From NCBI GenBank assembly GCA_964603725.1, contig CAZRWW010000017.1:1-64000 (forward strand): DNA of 64,000 bases, given 5' to 3'. Both the position numbers and the translations under genes were made by a program. Shown here in pieces: positions 63,777 to 64,000 of this stretch. Under the pieces are notes generated by a model. The model was not told the DNA's origin, ran no database searches, and was given only the letters and a program-made list of their open reading frames with translations. Source of the DNA: CAZDKK01 sp964603725. GTDB taxonomy: Bacteria; Eisenbacteria; RBG-16-71-46; CAIMUX01; WJJG01. Each line of letters starts with the position of its first letter. Position 1 is the first letter of the stretch.

Positions 63777-64000
63777 ATGGTGCCCAGCATCAAATTGCCG
63801 CAGACGACGGCCATGATCCTGGCGGGCGGCCGGGTCGGCGAGCTGTCGGTGCTGACGCTGGATCGGCCCAAGTCGGCTTTGCCCTTCGCCGGCTACTTCC
63901 GGATCATCGACTTCCCCTTGAGCAACGTGGCGCGCGCCGGGATCCAGAACGCGGGCATCCTCTCGCAGTACCGCCCGGCCTCGCTCATCGATCACATCGG
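63777..64000 (+). CDS. glgC: GlgC-like sugar-phosphate nucleotidyltransferase (N-terminal part, truncated by window end)
   Basis: 74 residues are visible. TAMILAGGRVGELSVLTLDR, PKSALPFAGYFRIIDFPLSN and AGILSQYRPASLIDHIG align with ADP-glucose pyrophosphorylase, the committing enzyme of glycogen synthesis. The nucleotide motif is altered: canonical GGxGxRLxPLT reads GGRVGELSVLT, so the Arg that contacts the triphosphate is Glu here. This variant occurs in a GlgC-like subgroup, so the exact substrate is uncertain. The ATG at 63777 is preceded by GGAGGCGGAGG. Confidence 0.8.
   Translation, partial: MVPSIKLPQTTAMILAGGRVGELSVLTLDRPKSALPFAGYFRIIDFPLSNVARAGIQNAGILSQYRPASLIDHI

Overview
The window is a contiguous piece of a GC-rich bacterial chromosome, broken only by one 10-N scaffold gap at 58741-58750. 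Housekeeping genes dominate. Two features suggest a Gram-negative lineage near the FCB group (Eisenbacteria, Krumholzibacteria or Gemmatimonadota-like): large exported proteins ending in FlgD-like Ig domains, and a secreted Cys-rich protein with DPNPC repeats. This placement is inferred from gene content and style. The N gap and two isolated in-frame stops fit a metagenome-assembled genome.

1-5.5 kb is accessory. It holds the end of a TrpB2-type tryptophan synthase beta chain, a GC-rich simple repeat, a DUF2061 membrane protein, a nucleotidyltransferase with a small overlapping partner, and two secreted proteins. One secreted protein is split by an in-frame TGA that is followed by a hairpin resembling a bacterial SECIS element.

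5.5-17.6 kb is acyl-CoA metabolism. mce-mutA-mutB-meaB form a methylmalonyl-CoA module. After a methyltransferase and a GNAT gene on the other strand comes a second cluster: meaB paralog, stand-alone B12-binding subunit and two acyl-CoA dehydrogenases. Together they suggest breakdown of propionyl-CoA, branched-chain or short acyl-CoA through B12-dependent rearrangement.

17.6-30.8 kb is a long minus-strand information-processing block: ruvB-queA-tgt-yajC-fmt-rsmB-PASTA-rpe, then ffh-rpsP-khpA-rimM-trmD-rplS-rnhB-yraN. Many genes overlap by 4 bp, implying translational coupling. The missing upstream part, yebC-ruvC-ruvA, lies at 39.4-41.6 kb. It is separated from ruvB by a plus-strand prkA-yeaH-spoVR stress cassette and a large subtilisin-like exoprotease.

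41.6-50.4 kb holds an EF-G paralog and a complete minus-strand rRNA operon (promoter, boxA, 16S, tRNA-Ile, tRNA-Ala, boxA, 23S, 5S, terminator). The 23S gene carries a 719-nt group I intron after U1931 (E. coli numbering), with a LAGLIDADG endonuclease gene in its P8 region.

50.4-64 kb encodes a class A penicillin-binding protein, a cytidine deaminase-pyrimidine nucleoside phosphorylase fusion, mazG, speB, a 3D-domain protein, rsgA, an RluD-family synthase damaged by the assembly gap, a Lon-like protease split by an in-frame TAA, dapD, tRNA-Trp and the start of a GlgC-like nucleotidyltransferase. The most unusual observations are the TGA plus SECIS-like hairpin, the Cdd-Pdp fusion, the 23S intron, and two palindromes with the same 12-nt core at the two ends of the methylmalonyl-CoA genes.
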